From contig CM066035.1 in the NCBI GenBank assembly GCA_033557465.1, forward strand, positions 247,212,869-247,276,868: DNA of 64,000 nucleotides. Reading direction: 5' to 3'. The position numbers were made by a program, and so were the translations under genes. This document shows positions 20,230 to 31,166 of this stretch, piece by piece. Origin of the DNA: Ichthyophis bannanicus. Lineage: Eukaryota; Chordata; Amphibia; Gymnophiona; Ichthyophiidae. The notes under the pieces are model-generated. The model searched no databases, was not told the origin of the DNA, and worked only from the letters and a program-made list of their open reading frames with translations. Every line of letters starts with the position of its first letter. The first letter of the stretch is position 1.

Positions 20230-20720
20230 CCACAGGAATTACCCATGGACCCCTTGCACAGGGAGCTTCTGCAAACTGAGCTAGTGTTCTTGCTCAAGGA
20301 TCAAGCACTGGAGCCCATCCACCAACCTCTTCAGGGTCAGGGATTCTACTCCTGCTACTTCCTTGTCCCTAAGAAGACAGGGGGCTTCCGACCCATCCTG
20401 AATCTGTGGGACCTCAATCACTTCCTGGTCAAGGAAATGTTCAAAATGGTATCCCTTGGAACCTTGCTGCCTTACCCTTCTGTAGGGAGATTGACTGTGC
20501 TCCTTTGATCTCAAAGATGTCTACACCCACATCCTAATCCATCCAAGGCACATCCATACCTACAATTTGTCAGGGAATTTTGACATTATCAGTACAGGGT
20601 ACTCCCCTTCGGCCTAGCCTCAGCTCCTCGGATATTTACAAAATACCAGGCAGTCATAACCACTTGCCTCAAGGCTCCTAGGGGTTTTAGTCTTCCCCTA
20701 TCTGGACAACTGGTTCCTAT
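20230..20720 (+). pseudogene. DIRS copy 1 reverse transcriptase remnant
   Basis: Motifs include GQGFYSCYFLVPKKTGGFRPI and LNLWDLNHFLVKE (about 20,335-20,440). PYLDNW at about 20,696-20,713 replaces the expected YLDDW, so a catalytic Asp seems lost. Frameshifts occur after about 20,500. The copy 3 RT at 42,720-43,650 is the better preserved counterpart. Confidence 0.75.
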
Positions 20721-21185
20721 GAGCTGGCTCGCAGAAGAAGGCACACAATGCAGCGTAGCATACCATAGGGCTGCTCCAGCACCTGGGGTTTGTGGTGAAC
20801 TTCCTAAAGTCTCACCTCCTGCCCACCCAGTGCTTGGAATTCATTGGTGCCCTACTGATTTCACTCAGGCAAAGGCCTTTCTGCACTGGATCAGTCACAG
20901 CACTTATCCACCCTGGTGCTGGGTGGCTCAGCAGTGACAGCCAGGCAGATGCTCTACCTCTTGGGGCACATGGCTTCCACCGACCACATCGCCCCTTTTG
21001 CTTGTCTCCCCATGTGGTGGGCTCAATAGACCCTACGTGCCCAGTGGACACAAGCTTCGGGCCACCTGGAAGACTGCATCCAAGTCACAGTGGTCCTAGC
21101 GACATCTCTCCTGGTAGCAGGAGCCCCTCAACCTCAGAGCCAGCCTTCCCTTACAGGCTCCCCTGATATAGTGTATCCTTACAAC

Positions 21186-21745
21186 GCACATGTCCAAATT
21201 GGGATGGGGTGCCCACTGTAATCACCTGTGGTCACAAGGCCCATGGTCACCAGAGGAGAGTGTCTCACAGATCAACCTGATGGAACTCAGAGCAGTCTAT
21301 CATGCTCTGTGGGATCATCTGGAAGGGCAGGCGGTTCAGGTCCAGATGGACAACCGGGTGGCGATGTACTACATCAAGCAGGGAAGCACAGGTGCACCTC
21401 TGGAACTTTGCAATGGGAAGAACATCTCCCTCAAAGAAGTGTACCAGCCGGATCAGGACAACATACTGGCCGACCGCCTGTGCAGAGTCCTCCAGCCCCA
21501 CGAGTGGAGACTGAACTAGCCATGCTGGGGGTGATTTTCTGGCACTGGAGGATACTGGTGATTGACCTCTTTGCCAGTCCAGAGAACATGCAGCTGCCAT
21601 GCTTCTGCTCTCTGAGGCCGGCCCAGAGATGGGAGGCGGCAGATGCCTTCCTCCTTCCCAGGTCCAGGGGTTTCCTATATGCGTTTCTGCCCATGCCCCT
21701 GGTATCGCAGGCCCTCAAGATCCAGGTGGAAGTGGCCTTGGTCAT
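21186..21745 (+). pseudogene. DIRS copy 1 RNase H and downstream domain remnant
   Basis: The frame shows MSKLGWGAHC, NLMELRAVYHAL and QMDNRVAMYYIKQGS, all typical of DIRS RNase H. It is followed by DLFASPENMQLPCF in another frame. This is where DIRS elements carry their methyltransferase-like region; that assignment rests on position only. An L2-like LINE interrupts it at 21,749. Confidence 0.75.
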
Positions 21746-21748
21746 ATT

Positions 21749-22911
21749 TATTTATTTATTATTTATTTAGAAGGATTTAGTATACCGCCTTATCGTTAAA
21801 TCAAGGCGGTGTGGCACATCAATCAAAATCAATAATAAAGTGTGGTTTGTAGCATGCAGTGTGAGAACTGAGAAGTGTAGTGTGTGGGGCAGTGCGTTAG
21901 ATTATATCGGTGAACTGTTTACATAATGAGCTATATACATATATACAAAATGGGGCTGTTTGAGAGGCGTGCTAGGATTGAGATTCTGTAATGTCTTGGA
22001 GGTAGGATTGTGATCCTGTAATGTCTTGAGGTAGAAAATTTATGTGAGGTCCTTGAAATGTACTGTAAATAGATCAGTCTTAAGAAGTTTTCTGAAGTCC
22101 TTGAGGTTCTTGGTTGATCTTATGTGGTCTGGGAGAGAGTTCCATATAGCGGGTGCTGCCAGGGAGAGTGCCCTCCTTGATGTGGCCAGCCTTGTTTTAG
22201 CAAATTCTTTTGGTGTTCTGATGGTGTCTGAGGTTCCTTTTCTTCTTGGTCTCCTGTTGTCATCGGTTTTTATGAGAGGGCGTAGGCTGTCTGCTGATAG
22301 GTTGTGTATTATTTTAAATATGTGTAGAAGTACTTTGAATTAGATTCTGGAGATGATTGGGAGCCAGTGTAGGTGGTACAGTATGGGGGTGATGTGATCG
22401 TGAATTGTGTGATCTGTCGTGAGTCGTGCGGCTGTGTTTTGTGCTAGCTGTAGTGGTTTTATTGTCTCTTTAGGTAGTCCTTGGTAGATGTGATTACAAT
22501 AGTCTAGGGTTGGAGTGATGATGGCTTGACAGACTGTTCGGAAGTGTTCATGGGCGAGGATGGGTTTGAGCCTTCTGACTGTCCTCATTTTGATGTAAGC
22601 GCTCTTTGTTATTTTTTCAATGTAGGACTGGAGGTTGAGGTCCTTGTCGAGCGTTACTCCCAGGTATTTTATTTCTTGTCTTACCGGTATGATGGTGGTG
22701 TTTAGGTTGATGGTGGCCGATGGTGAGATGTCCAGTTTCTTGTGATGAATAGAGCTTCGGTTTTGTTGTAATTTATTGATAGGTTGTTTTCTTGCAGCCA
22801 GGTTGCCATTTGTTGGAAGCATTTGGCTATGTTGGAGTAGTCTGGGTTGTCCAGTTTGATTGGTGTGTATATCATTATGTCATCTGCGTATATGGTGTAT
22901 TGAATCAGTTC
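21749..22911 (-). mobile_element. L2-like LINE, 5' truncated, in DIRS copy 1
   Basis: The target duplication TCATATT lies at 21,742-21,748 and 22,912-22,918. The 3' end (left) has (TTTA)n and the hairpin ACCGCCTT...AAGGCGGT (21,784-21,810). The minus strand encodes the C-terminal part of an RT from just before the catalytic motif, including IKYLGVTLDKDL and PTLDYCNHIYQGLP, ending with LHWLPIISRI. The protein from 22,822 to 22,340 is 160 residues and is open except for truncation. Confidence 0.85.
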
Positions 22912-22918
22912 TCATATT

Positions 22919-24100
22919 CATTGCGCCCAGGCAGCCCTGGTTCCCCCTGCTCCTGCAGCTGTCCCAGGGGGACCCATTGCCACTGGGGAGTGCCCCGGAC
23001 CTGCTGTTGCAGGAGAACGGAACACTACTGCACCCCAAGCTCCGGTTTCTTGCTCTGACAGCTTGGATGCTGAGTGGCTAGCTATAGCACATCACCACCT
23101 CTCCAGGGCAGTAGAAGATGTTCCGCTTGCCTTGCGTAAGGACTCCATGTGAGGGCATATGCCTTTTAAGTGGTGTAAATGTTCACACTGGTGTACAGAT
23201 GAAGGTCTTAGCCCCTTCTCCTGCACGATGCCAGACATCTTAAGATACCTACTGCATCTGTTGGGGCTTGGCCTCAAGTCCAATATAGTCAGGGTGCACC
23301 TTTGTGCCATCTTGACTCACCACCACACGGTGGATGGTCAGGTAGTATCGATACACCCCCTGGTGGGCTGTTTTATGCAAGGCTACCTCCTCCCCCAGCA
23401 TCCGATCAGTTTGCCACCATGGCGTGAGACCTCATTGTGGTCTTGGAAGCTCATGGCTCCCCTGAATCCCTGACTACCTGCCATCACAAGTACCTTTCTA
23501 GGAAGGTCATGTTCCTGGAAGCGCTCATCTTGGCCAGGCGTGTGAGCGAGCTGCAGGCACTGGTGGCACACATGCCCTATACCAGGTTCCGTAGGAACAG
23601 GGTCATCCTTCCGACTCACCCCAAGTATTTGCCAAAGGTCATCTCTGCTTTCCACTTGAATCAAGAGTGGTGTTAGCCAGCTTCTTTCCCAGGACTCATT
23701 CCTCCTGGGTGGAGGCCTCCCTGCACACATTAACCTGCAAGTGTGCATTGTCCTTTTTACATCAAGAGGACACAGCTCCATCGCCGCTCAGTGCAGATCT
23801 GTCTCTTTTGACTGCAGTCTACTTGGTCGCAGTCTCCAAATGCACCCTCTCATGGTGGGTGGCCGACTGCATTTCATTTGCTTAACAGGTGGGGCTCTCT
23901 GGAGCACCATGTGATGGCTCACAATGTGCATGTCATGGTGGCCTCAGTGACCAGCCTGTGTTCGTTGCCCTTACTGGACATCTGCCAGGCAGCCACCTGA
24001 TCTTCTGTGCAGATTTTTTGCTGCACACTACTGCTTGGAGGAGAACTCCCAGAGGGATAGTGTCTTTGGCCAGGCAGTACTCCATCACCTCTTTGGGAAT
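22919..24100 (+). pseudogene. DIRS copy 1 tyrosine recombinase remnant
   Basis: YR joins the circular DIRS DNA to the host. After the L2 insertion, the frame resumes with LTAWMLSG and continues through LGLKSNIVRVHL and ARRVSELQALV (about 23,535-23,570, containing the first catalytic Arg). HPKYLPKVISAFHLN and later blocks follow in changing frames. The second catalytic region reads AHNVHVMV instead of H-x-x-R. It is not functional. Confidence 0.75.
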
Positions 24101-24271
24101 AGTGCAACTCCTTCCCTCCAACCGGTACTGTCCAGGCTACCGGAATGGGGATTGCATCTTCGATGCTGCTGCAGTGTCAGACTTCCAGCCAACCAGCACC
24201 CCCTGCTGCTCTTTATGGTCTGCTTTTTGGGTTGCCTGTGTCTCTTACAGGATTTTTTCAGTAGCCTGTAG

Positions 24272-24609
24272 TCCCATATGTGAGGACTGATTTCCTGCTT
24301 GTTCCCAGAGAAAGTGTAGTTACTCATGTGTAACAGGTGTTCTCCAGGGACAGCAGGAATGTTCTCACAACATTCCTCCCTCCCCGTGGAGTAGTTTTAA
24401 CTTTTTATGCTTGACTAAGCTGTCATCATACTGCAGTAAGATGGCACCTTGGGGTGGGAAGGTGGCCATGCATGTGTGGTGTAACTCCCAGAGGCTTTCT
24501 TTAAAAGCTGGGGAGTGGATCTGCATGGGCTCTGCCAACATCACCCACAGGTCAGGACTGATTCCTGCTGTCCTCAGAGAACAACTGTTACAGGTGACAA
24601 CTATGCTTT
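24272..24609 (+). repeat. DIRS copy 1 internal complementary region and right terminal repeat
   Basis: At about 24,272-24,360 the sequence is the reverse complement of the element's two ends joined head to tail: ...GTAACTACACTTT next to CTCTGGGAACAAGC. It is followed by the right terminal repeat, ending ...ACTATGCTTT at 24,609. This arrangement is diagnostic of DIRS and allows circle formation by template joining. Confidence 0.7.
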
Positions 24610-24674
24610 ACCCAGATAGAGCTCTAAGTGGATTATAAGACATAGAAGCAACATAAATATTCCAAAATTTAAAA

Positions 24675-25835
24675 AGTAAAACGTTAAGTGCCACTGAGTC
24701 GGTGTCTACTCACGGCAACCCTCTGGATAATTGACCTAATTTGTGTTCAGTTGTCAGTCAGGCAACTTGTTGATAGAGTGGGGACCCATAGTTGCTGCTA
24801 TTGTATCAATCCATCTCATTACCGGCCTTCCTGTTTTGCATTGACCTTCTACCTTGTCCAGCGTTATGTCTTTCTCAAACTCGCTCTCTCTCTCTTCACA
24901 TGTCCAAAGTATGAAAGTCAAAGTCTTGTCATCTGAGCTTCTAAGGAAAGCTTAATTTTGATCTCCTCTAGTACTGACTGGTTTGTTCTTTGGGCCATCC
25001 ATGATATATATAGGATTTGTCACCAGCACCATAATTCAAAGGCATCAATTTTCTTTCTGTCTGTCTTTTTTACTGTTGAACTTTCACATCCATATGATGT
25101 TATTGAAAGTACAGTGGCTTGGGCAAGTCAAATCTTTGTATGGAGAGAGACATCTCTGCTCTTGAGAATCTTGAATAGGTCCTTCATAGCCATTCTGCCA
25201 AGAGCAATGAGTCAGTGGATTTCTTGACTGCTTGTCCTTTCTTTAGTGATTGTTCTTCCAAGAAGGATAAAGTTGTCAACTATTTTAATAATGATGAACT
25301 TATTGATTTTGCCAGTTGTCAGGATCTTTGTCATCTTAACATAAAGATGCAGACCTGTTTTAAGACTATTCTTTGATCTTGAGAAGCAGATGTTTCAGAT
25401 ACATTACTGACTGAAAGTGAAGACTATCATCAGCATAGAGAAGATTGTTGATGAGTCTTCCACCAATCTTTACACCTTGGTTGTCTTCATACAGTCCTGA
25501 TTCTCTGATGATTTGTTATGCATATCAATTAAAGAGGTAGGGGGAAAGAATGAGGTCTTGTTGTACACCTTTGCTGGTTTTTAAACCATTCTGTTTCTCC
25601 TAGTTCTGTTCAAACAGTTCTTACACAGTATTTACATTGATCAAGAAGCAACAATCAGGTGTTCCGGTATACTCATGCTTCTTAATGTGGCCCAGAGTTT
25701 CTTATGGCTATCCATATGTGTTTTATTGACTACAGCAAGGCTTTTGACTGTGTAAACATTTTGGTATTCTTTTGTCTTTCAAGGATCCATCTCACATCCA
25801 CGATGTCTCTCGTTCCTCACCTTTTCCTGAAACCA
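24675..25835 (-). mobile_element. RTE-clade (BovB-like) LINE fragment
   Basis: The + strand is the antisense of an RTE reverse transcriptase. GGATCCATCTCACATCC reads DVRWIL on the minus strand, and the preceding kilobase follows the RTE order. Frames are broken throughout. The 36-bp block 25,718-25,753 is inverted relative to its surroundings: FIDYSKAFDCV reads on the + strand. The left end GCCACTGAGTCGGTGTCTAC resembles the 3' part of known RTE elements. The assignment rests on my knowledge of BovB-like sequences. Confidence 0.7.
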
Positions 25836-26253
25836 TGACATGATTAAATAAAATAAATTGTCTAGGCAAAAAGATCCTCCAACAGTAGTACTACATTCCC
25901 ATCTATCTTCCAAAGGAAATGACAATATTACCAAGTGAAGTTATTGGTTAATACCATTAATATCCTTTAATTTAAATTAAGTTAAACATATATTTGTCTA
26001 GCCTATTATAAATTTCTAGGTGAATTAGAATAAAATGTTCATAAACTAAAAACACAAATATTTTTGAATTATTTGAGAGGTCATCAATCAAAGAGTTCCA
26101 GAGACCTTGTGACATCCCCAGGAAATTTAGTTTATTCACACAGAACTCTAACTTAAATATTTAATTTCAGAGGATGTGCACAAATTTGACCCAAGTTTGT
26201 CAATCTTAATGTTTGATTATGGATATATAATATTACGAACCCTGTCATGGATT
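25836..26253. other. A/T-rich stretch with no recognised feature
   Basis: No gene, repeat end or motif is supported between the RTE fragment and the left end of DIRS copy 2. Confidence 0.4.
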
Positions 26254-27840
26254 CTCCAGGAAGAAGCAGGAAGTCAGCCCTCACATATGGGTGACGTCGA
26301 CGACATCTTCCTGCCTGAAGGAGCCATCTTACTTCAGTCTTCTTTTTTCCACAAGCCTCTCTAACACTTGTATGTCAGCAGAAAATCAAACATAAATTAC
26401 CCAGTGCTTTTTAATGGGTTTTCTAGTGAATTTTTAGTCATGTGCTCATTGCTGTCTAATGCCTGTCCCCTTGAGTATAGGTACCTTGAGTCACAAAGGA
26501 TTAAAGTTTTGAAGGAAACAAAATTTGCTATAGAATCTCTATGGATTGAAATTCCATGTAAAAAAGGGAAGGCAATGGTAGTGGGGGTGTACTATCGACT
26601 GCCTGGCCAAAATGAACAAATGGATGATGAAATGCTCAAAGAAATCAGGGAAGCTAACAAAAGTTACAACACAGTAATAATAATGGGTGATTTCAATTAC
26701 CCTGGTATTGAATGGGTCAGTGTCATAGCAGGACATGCTAGGTGATAAGGTTTCTGGATGAAATACATGATTGCTTCTTGGAGCTGCTGGTTCATGAACC
26801 GACCAGAGGGAAAGCCATTTTGGACCTAGTCCTTAGTAGAATACCAGATCTGGTGCAAGAGATAAGGATGTTGAGGCCACTTGGTAATAGTGATCATAGC
26901 ATAATCACGTATTTGATTTAATTAATGGAAGAGGGAAGGGAAGGAAATCCACAGCATGACCTTTTAACTTTTGAAAGGGAGACTATAATAAAAATAGGAA
27001 AATAGTTAATAAAAAACTAAAAGGAGCAGTTGCAAAGGTTAAAGACTTACATCAAGCTTGGGTGTTGTTGAAAAATACTATATTGGAAGCCCAGACCAGC
27101 TGTATTCCACGCTTTAAGAAAAGTGGAAGGAAGTCAAAAAACTTCAGCATGGTTTAAAGGTGAGGTCAGAGAGGCAGCTGTTGCCAAAAAAGCATCTTTC
27201 AGGAAATGGAAAAAAAGAGCCAAATAAGGAAAACTAAAAACAGCACAAGCACTGGCAAGTTAAATGCAAGGCATTGATAAGGCAGGAAAAGAGAGAATTT
27301 GAGAAGAAGCTTGCTGTGGAAGCAAAAATGCGTGATAAAGACTTTTTCAAGTATAATCGTAACAAAAAGCCAGTGAGAGAGTCAGTTGGACCATTAGATG
27401 ATAAAGGGGTAAAAGGGGACAAGGCCATAGCGGAGAGACTGAATGAATTCTTTACTAAGGAAGATGTAGGGATGTTAACCATGACTGAAGTGGTATTTAA
27501 AGGTGATACTGTAGAAGAATTGAAAGAAATATTGATATACCGGGAAGATATATTACTATTTGATAAACTGAAGAGTAGCAAATCACCTGGACAGGATGGT
27601 ATACATCCAAGGGTGTTGAAAGAACTGAAATATGAGATTACTAATAGCAGATCTGCAATCTGTGAACTCTCATTAAAATCATCTGTAATACCTGAAGACT
27701 GGAGGATGGCCAATGTAACGCCAATTTTTAAAAAGGGTTCCAGGGGTGATCCGGGAAACTACAGACCGGTGAGCCTGATGTCAGTACCGGGAAAAATGGT
27801 AGAAACCATCATGAAGAACAAAATTACTGAATATGTAGAT

Positions 27841-27975
27841 TATTTATTTATTTATTTGCAAATCTCTTATATACCGCCACTTCCCAAGATCAGTGGCGGT
27901 TTACATTAAACAACAGAATACATATAATAATCATGTATAATAATAATAATATAATAATAATAATATACATAATCA
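27841..27975 (-). mobile_element. Short L2-tailed retroposon in CR1
   Basis: (TTTA)n is followed by the hairpin ACCGCCACT...AGTGGCGGT (27,873-27,900), TTTACATTAAACAAC and an AAT-rich stretch. It interrupts the CR1 sequence between the codons before 27,840 and CTTAATAGGAGAC. The orientation is minus. Confidence 0.65.
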
Positions 27976-28197
27976 TGGCTTAATAGGAGACAGCCAACAT
28001 GGATTTAGAAAAGGAAGATGTTGTCTTACTAATTTATCTTTTTTTGAAGGTGTAAATAAACAGATACACTATATCAACCGACTCACCTTTGTCTATCAGG
28101 ACTTTCAGCAAGCCTTTGACAAGGTCCCTTATCAGAGATTTTTGGCAAAACTAAAAAGTCATGGGATAGGAGGCAGTGTACTATTGTGGATCAGGAA

Positions 28198-28361
28198 GGG
28201 ACAAAGGAACAGATACCAGGACTGGCAGCGATTTCAGGTTTAAACCCCCTTTTATTATCCCTGCCTGGGATAATAGAAGGGGTTTTTAACCTAAAATCAC
28301 TGCCAGTCCTGGTATCTGTTCCTTTGTAGTTTAGATACTCCTTTGCTTTCTCTGGTCTGAC
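28198..28361. mobile_element. Hairpin insertion with 17-bp target duplication
   Basis: The CR1 word CTATTGTGGATCAGGAA occurs at 28,181-28,197 and again, identical, at 28,362-28,378. Between the copies lie 164 bp. Positions 28,201-28,327 form an imperfect palindrome with about 61-bp arms, few mismatches and a 5-base loop. About 34 unpaired bases follow. No poly(A), coding frame or known terminal motif is present. The long duplication suggests LINE-type target priming; the palindrome suggests a snap-back copy or a foldback element. Confidence 0.8.
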
Positions 28362-29512
28362 CTATTGTGGATCAGGAAATGGTTAAAAGATAGAAAGCAG
28401 AGAGTAGGACTAAATGGCCAATTTTCCCAATGGAGAAAGGTGAATAGTGGAGTACCCCAGGGATCTGTCCTGGGTCCGTTGCTTTTTAACATATTCATAA
28501 ATGACCTGGAAAAAGGAAGAACAAGTGAGGTTATCAAATTTGCAGATGAGACAAAACTATTTAAAGTTGTGAAAACCCATGAGGATTGTGGAAAATTACA
28601 AGAGGATCTTGATAAATTGGAAGACTGAGCATCCAAGTGGCAGATGAGATTTAATGTGGACAAGTGCTAAGTTATGCACCTAGGAAAGAAGAACCCAAAC
28701 TATGGTTACAAGATGCAAGGTTCCACATTAGGAACCACCATCCAGGAAAAAGATTTAGGCGTGATCGTGGATAACATGTTAAAACTCTCCACCCAGTGTG
28801 CAGTGGCAGCCAAGAGAGCAAATAGAATGCTAGGTATCATAAGGAAAGGAATGGAAAATAAAACAAAGGATATTATAATGCCTCTGTATCGTTCCATGGT
28901 GCGACTGCACCTTGAATATTGTGTGTAATTCTGGTCGCCGTATCTTAAAAAGGATATAGTGTTAGAGAAGGTACACAGAAGAGCTACCAAAATGGTAAAG
29001 GGGATAGAAGGATACCCCTATGAAGAGAGGCTAAGAAGGTTAGGGCTCTTCAACCTGGAAAAGAGACAGCTGAAAGGGGGATATGATAGAGGTCTATAAA
29101 TTAATGAATGGAGTGGGACTGGTAAATGTAGATCAATTGTTTACGTTATCAGAATATAGAAAGACTAGGGGACATGCAATGAAGCTACAGGGTAACCTAT
29201 TTAAGACTAAGAGAAAATATTTTTTCACTCAATGTGTAATCAAACTCTGGAATTTGTTACCGGAGGATGTAGTAAAAGCTGTTAGTGTAGCTTGGTTTAA
29301 AAAATGTTGACAAGTTCTTGGAGGAAAGGTCCATAAACCATTATTAAAAGGGACCCAGGATATCACTGCTTGACCCAATACAAGAATTGAGGAACCTGTG
29401 TCTTTTGGGGAAACTGCTAGTACTTATGACCTAGATTGGCCACTGTTGGAAATAGGATATTGGGATTGATGGACCTTGGTCTGACCCAGTATGGCATATC
29501 TTATGTTCTTGG

Positions 29513-30516
29513 GTCCTTTTTTTTCTTTTTCTGGTGCACGAGATTTTTCACTAATGCCTCCCTGGCCAGCTGGAACATTGGAGTCCTTTCACTTAGCAGA
29601 AGGAGTCTTCCCTGACATGTGAAAGTCAGCCAATGGCTTTAAGGTGTATTCCCAGTGTGGCCAGACCATCTCCATGATGAACTGTCATAACTGGTGCCTT
29701 CAGTGCCTCTGGCCTGACCATGAGCCTCTGTGCTCTTTGCTTGCAGATGATGTGCAAGGGGCTCAGGAACTGAGAAAAATGGTAATCACTGTTCAGGTCC
29801 TCCAAGTCTTCGGCATCAGTGTCAATGCCTTCAAAGGCCTCTGCTGAGACTTTGGCTATGTGCAGGACCTGGGCTTACTCTGAGCTGAAGGGCCATAATG
29901 CGTCAGACCAACGGCTGTCCTTCAATGAGGGATGGCTCCAGAAGGACCGGACATCTGCCCGTCAAAGTTGAGGGGGGATACAAAGGCCTGGATAAGTCCC
30001 ACAGTCACCAGCATCACAGTCCACCTCAGCGAGACTTCCTAAGCTGCTCCAGAGGGAGACGTTGGCTCCCAAAGCTCAGGAGGGCAGTCAGGTGACTCTC
30101 AATACTGTCAACATCGTGGAGTCCCTGATGAAGGTACCAGCATTGGAGGCCGCCGTTGCTGCCCTGGTTCCCATTCCTTTAGACACCGCACTTCTGGCCA
30201 AGTGCTCACACGCCCTCGAACACAGCTTTACTGTCTTCACAAAGTGTCTGGCTGTGGTTGCTGCATTCCTCCAGACACTGGGAATTTTTGTCTTCCCCTA
30301 CCTGAACGACTGATTGATGAGGGGTCAAAAGGCAGACGAAGTCTGGCACTCCGCAAGGATCACCATTCAGCTGCTAGAGCATTTGTGTTTTGTCATCAAC
30401 TACTCGAAGTCTCAGCTGCAGCTTGCTCAGTGCCTTGAGTTCATTGGGGCCCTCCTAGATACTATCATGGCCTGGGCCTACCTACCCAAGGATTGAGCCC
30501 TATGGCTCATCCACCT
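29513..30516 (+). pseudogene. DIRS copy 2 gag-like and RT-start remnant
   Basis: The Cys-rich motif YSQCGQTISMMNCHNWCLQC (about 29,645-29,700) matches the gag-like start of copies 1 and 3. Further on, FTKCLAVVAAFLQTLGIFVFPYL (about 30,235-30,305) is the DIRS RT with YLND in place of YLDD. An internal deletion between gag and RT is likely, because only about 450 bp separate them. ERV-C interrupts it at 30,517. Confidence 0.75.
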
Positions 30517-31147
30517 TGTAGAAATGGACAGATAAAGGGGATACCAGAATCCCCAATATGCAATTGAAGATGGATGAATTTCTTGATACAGAATGTGTTT
30601 AGAAGTTTGGCTTTTCACCTACTTCCTCTTAAATAGAATAGGATGTCATGCTCATGAGTTCTGTGTAACCGTCTTTAAAATAGTATGGAACATTGTTAAC
30701 GCAAGCATAAAGAGTAAACATAGGCTATGAACTGAGCAACCATAGTTCATTGTACAGCCAATGCTGACACAACATAATTTTTGCAACTTTGCAATTATAA
30801 ATAATTTTGTCATAATCAAGTAAATTTCATCTAATACACTGTAATCAGATCTTACTCTGTAAAAAGAACTTTGGTGACACCTGGTGTTATTTCATGTTTA
30901 TAATAAATGATTGTTACTTCCCCTTTTTTCTTTAATAAAAAAGCTTTTCAGGAGGAAGAATTTGAATCCGGTAGGCGTGGAACTGTGCGTGTCCACAGAC
31001 TCTGCCGTTTTCCCTCTGAGCTCAAAGAAAGTAGCACTTTGTGTGTGTGTGATTGTGTTGTATTACTCTCTGACTGTTTCTCACTGCTTGAGGGACCAGA
31101 GACTAAAAGAGCCATGGTATTGTGGCCAGATCACGGGGTTTTATTCA
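30517..31147 (+). repeat. ERV-C 5' LTR
   Basis: It is 631 bp with TG...CA ends. It aligns throughout with 34,577-35,208, except that 30,673-30,712 is the exact reverse complement of 34,733-34,772. AATAAA lies near 30,902, and TATAAATA near 30,796 could be a TATA box. Confidence 0.85.
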
Positions 31148-31149
31148 GT

Positions 31150-31166
31150 TGGTGCCGTTCTCGGAT
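31150..31166 (+). other. ERV-C primer-binding site (tRNA-His-like)
   Basis: TGGTGCCGTTCTCGGAT starts two bases after the LTR. It resembles the known tRNA-His primer-binding site TGGTGCCGTGACTCGGAT, with a small difference in the middle. The comparison is from memory. Confidence 0.55.

Larger units (their letters stand above)
17952..24609 (+). mobile_element. DIRS copy 1 (tyrosine-recombinase retrotransposon)
   Basis: The left terminal repeat (about 17,952-18,130) begins CTCCAGGAACAAGCAGAA and contains TCCTCACATATAGGTGAC. Inverted versions occur near the right end (about 24,272-24,609). In between are gag-like, RT, RNase H and YR remnants in the usual DIRS order. L2-type sequences interrupt it at 18,471-18,665 and 21,749-22,911. 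All reading frames are broken. DIRS elements integrate by recombinase and make no target duplication, and none is seen. Confidence 0.85.
26490..29512 (+). mobile_element. CR1-type LINE in DIRS copy 2, 5' truncated
   Basis: It starts inside the endonuclease (ESQRIKVLKETKF..., with IIMGDFNYPG at about 26,680-26,706) and runs through the RT to the 3' end GTATGGCATATCTTATGTTCTT at 29,512. The RT shows SPGQDGIHPRVLKEL (27,585-27,625), GNYRPVSLMS and GVPQGSVLGPLLFNIF. Frameshifts and stops break it, and FADETKLF replaces the usual FADDTKLF at about 28,540. Two insertions lie inside: an L2-tailed fragment (27,841-27,975) and a hairpin (28,198-28,361). The flanks GGTACCTT and GGGTCCTT may be a decayed target duplication. 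Confidence 0.85.
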
